Made by a program: the position numbers and the translations under genes. From assembly GCF_003945595.2 (NCBI RefSeq), contig NW_024104532.1, forward strand, positions 9,736,545 to 9,800,544: a stretch of 64,000 nucleotides of DNA, in the 5' to 3' direction. Shown one piece after another: positions 62,205-64,000 of the stretch (positions are counted from its first letter, which is position 1; each line of letters begins with the position of its first letter). The stretch comes from Pipra filicauda (Eukaryota; Chordata; Aves; Passeriformes; Pipridae). A model generated the notes under the pieces. The model worked only from the letters and a program-made list of their open reading frames with translations, searched no databases and had not been told where the DNA came from.

Positions 62205-62210
62205 ATTAAA
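62205..62210 (+). terminator. Polyadenylation signal of the LTR
   Basis: ATTAAA in CCCTATTAAACTGCC, about 170 bp after the TATA box, followed by a T-rich stretch. The site is altered in the other LTR copy. Confidence 0.7.
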
Positions 62211-62334
62211 CTGCCTTTTTCTCAGCCCCTGCTTTTTCTCGCTTTTACCCTTCCAGTTCTCTCCCCCATCCCATCAGAGGGGGGTGAATGAGCAGCTGGT
62301 GGTGCTGAGCTGCCCTCTGGGTTAAACCACAGCA

Positions 62335-64000
62335 CTGTGCCACGCTGGCCCCAGCCAGCCCACCCAGCTGAGGACTCACCACGTCCTCTCGGAGTTAGCA
62401 TCCTGAGAGAGAAACTTCTCTTTTGGGGGGAAAAAACAAAAGCAAAGGCATCCTTTTCTTGGGTGCCAAACTGTGGTTTGTTCCAAATCTCATTTCCAAA
62501 CTGCAGTTTGTTCTGTATCTCCCTTCTCATCCTCGCACGTGTCGGGGGGGGTTTTGGCCCAAGGTGGGAGCAGTCAGCCCATTTCACCCCAGCTCTGTGA
62601 GCAACCTTGCTCCCTGTGGATGGGGTTGGGTTCATTGAGGGACTCGAGAAGGCCAGGACAGACAGTTACTGCCCAGCTCTGCCTCCTGCAGTACCCTGAT
62701 AAATCCCAGCTGCCCAAAGGGAGTATTTTGGCTGGTACTTGGAGAAGGAAGACATCAGGTGAGGAATGTTGAGAAGGTATGTCTCTAGCAGCAGATCTGG
62801 ACAATGCCACCAACACTGGGACCCCAGATAAGGGTCTTTATTGGCAGCTTTCTTCTACAGCTTGCTGTGTGTACGAGCACACCTTTGAAAAGCAAGGAGG
62901 GATGGAAGTTGGGAGGTTGCCCTGCCTCAGCTTTGGACCCCCAGGGGCTCTAATCTCTACTTCTCCACTAGCTGGAGTGTGGCATTGCACTGGGAACATG
63001 CTGGATAGGAGCTGGGAGATGCAGGTTCTCAGGAGGGAGATGGGAAGCAGCGTGTGGAGACAGCAGGAAGACACTCCTGACCAGGAAACATCCCACCACT
63101 TGGGACAAAGTGGAAGGGCTGGGAAGTGCTAGAAAGACTCACTGCAGTGATGGTGCCTGAAACAATTGATGGAGAGCCATGGAGAGCCAACAGGACAAAT
63201 GTCACTATCTCAGCATTCCTGGTGGATGAGCCTGGAGAGCTTGGCCACAGGTATCCCATGGGGCACAAAGGTGCTTTGGGCTGACACCTGGGTACCATCC
63301 TGAGTTCACAGGGAGAAAGGATGGGTGAGAGGATGGGTTTGCATGGCTCTCAGTAGGTTGTCTGAATGCTGCAGAAAGCTATTTGGACACAGGGACGTAT
63401 GAAGGACATTTCCAAAGATTGCAAAAGGTCTACTCCGTGAGTTGAGACTTGCCAACATCCTCACACGATTTTTAAGGAAAGGGAGTTTAAAGTATTCTGG
63501 GAAAGAATCACAGTACTCAAGAAGCTGCATCAAGGAGGGACTGGAGTCTTAACCTCAAAAACAGAAGTTACAAATGGCCAGGAAGCTCCCCTGGCTGGAG
63601 GAGGTATGGAGGTTTGTCTGTCCCAAGGCACACTCACACCTGGGAGTCTCTAGTGCCAAGACTCCTCTCCACACGGTGTGGAGAGCACTGCCTTCTCCTC
63701 TGGGAGCCTGCACTGGCTGGACTGCTCTTGGACATGTCAGTGACCCCCCTTGGTGTGATCCAACAGCTTTTGCAAATTAGTGGCAGGATAAATCAGGTAT
63801 TCTGGCACAGGAATGGGATGCACCTCTATCAGACAGGGCTGGGAATCCCAGAAAGCTGCAGACAATGCCTGCCAGTGCTTTATAAAGCACACTTCCCAAA
63901 AACATGCTTTGGGGGGATGGATTCACAGCCCACAAACCCCAGCATGTCCATAAGCCCAGAAAGAAGAGCAAGACCAGAGAGGATGTGAGCTGCCTTGCTG
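62335..64000. other. Distal upstream flank with a 30-bp duplication
   Basis: CCAAACTG...GTTTGTTC occurs twice with a 30-bp step at 62466 and 62496. No exon, RNA gene or mobile element is recognised in the rest. Short overlapping frames only. Confidence 0.5.

Larger units (their letters stand above)
61762..62334 (+). mobile_element. Solo LTR of an avian endogenous retrovirus, well preserved
   Basis: It begins TGTATGGTGGTTGTGGCTGG and ends AACCACAGCA. It shares GGATAGAGTTAATTTTCTTC, GCTGGGATGGGGCTGTGCTT and GGAGCCCTGCTGTGCC-type segments with the copy at 19671-20249, in the same order and orientation. A TATAAA at 62033-62038 and ATTAAA at 62205-62210 mark core promoter and polyadenylation signals about 170 bp apart. 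No primer-binding site or retroviral gene follows, so it is a solo LTR. It points away from NRG2. ACTGTG occurs at both borders. Confidence 0.95.

Noticed and set aside
19671..62334. The two LTRs as ends of one provirus
   Set aside because: They are 41 kb apart with no gag, pol or env between them, and the NRG2 exon lies between them; they differ in age and are separate solo LTRs.

Overview
The window is vertebrate, almost certainly avian, nuclear DNA. About a dozen 3'-end fragments of chicken-repeat-1 (CR1) LINEs are scattered through it. Two copies of a long terminal repeat of the kind common in songbirds and other Neoaves are present. One exon is clearly recognisable. Most open frames are short, unconserved by eye and broken by repeats, as expected for intron and intergenic sequence. 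A passerine or related bird is the best guess; this is inference from the repeats.

Layout: the only protein-coding gene I can support is the first coding exon of neuregulin-2 (NRG2) on the minus strand, 51756 down to 51333, inside a large CpG island (about 50480-52330). The exon ends in a phase-1 GT donor. No NRG2 immunoglobulin or EGF exon is visible below it, so 1-51332 reads as the start of a very long intron 1. That intron holds CR1 fragments, an internally deleted CR1, one decayed solo LTR (19671-20249), a degenerate 29-bp minisatellite (about 21025-21770), two small internal CpG islands (about 4003-4345 and 45550-45880) and AT-rich blocks with clustered homeodomain-type motifs. From about 52330 to 64000 lies sequence upstream of NRG2: two more CR1 fragments, a CpG-rich block with a 14-bp E-box palindrome, and a second, better preserved LTR (61762-62334) with TATA box and polyadenylation signal.

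How it works together: NRG2 is a secreted or shed ErbB3/ErbB4 ligand. This exon supplies the N-terminal part of the precursor, and the Ig, EGF and transmembrane exons lie beyond the low-coordinate edge. The rest is best read as promoter, candidate enhancers and transposon debris. I found no tRNA, rRNA, CRISPR array, second protein gene or new multi-gene system. The observations most worth a second look are the open reading frame upstream of the NRG2 ATG that lacks any AUG, the tandem repeats around the exon, the 29-bp minisatellite and the candidate intronic regulatory blocks.
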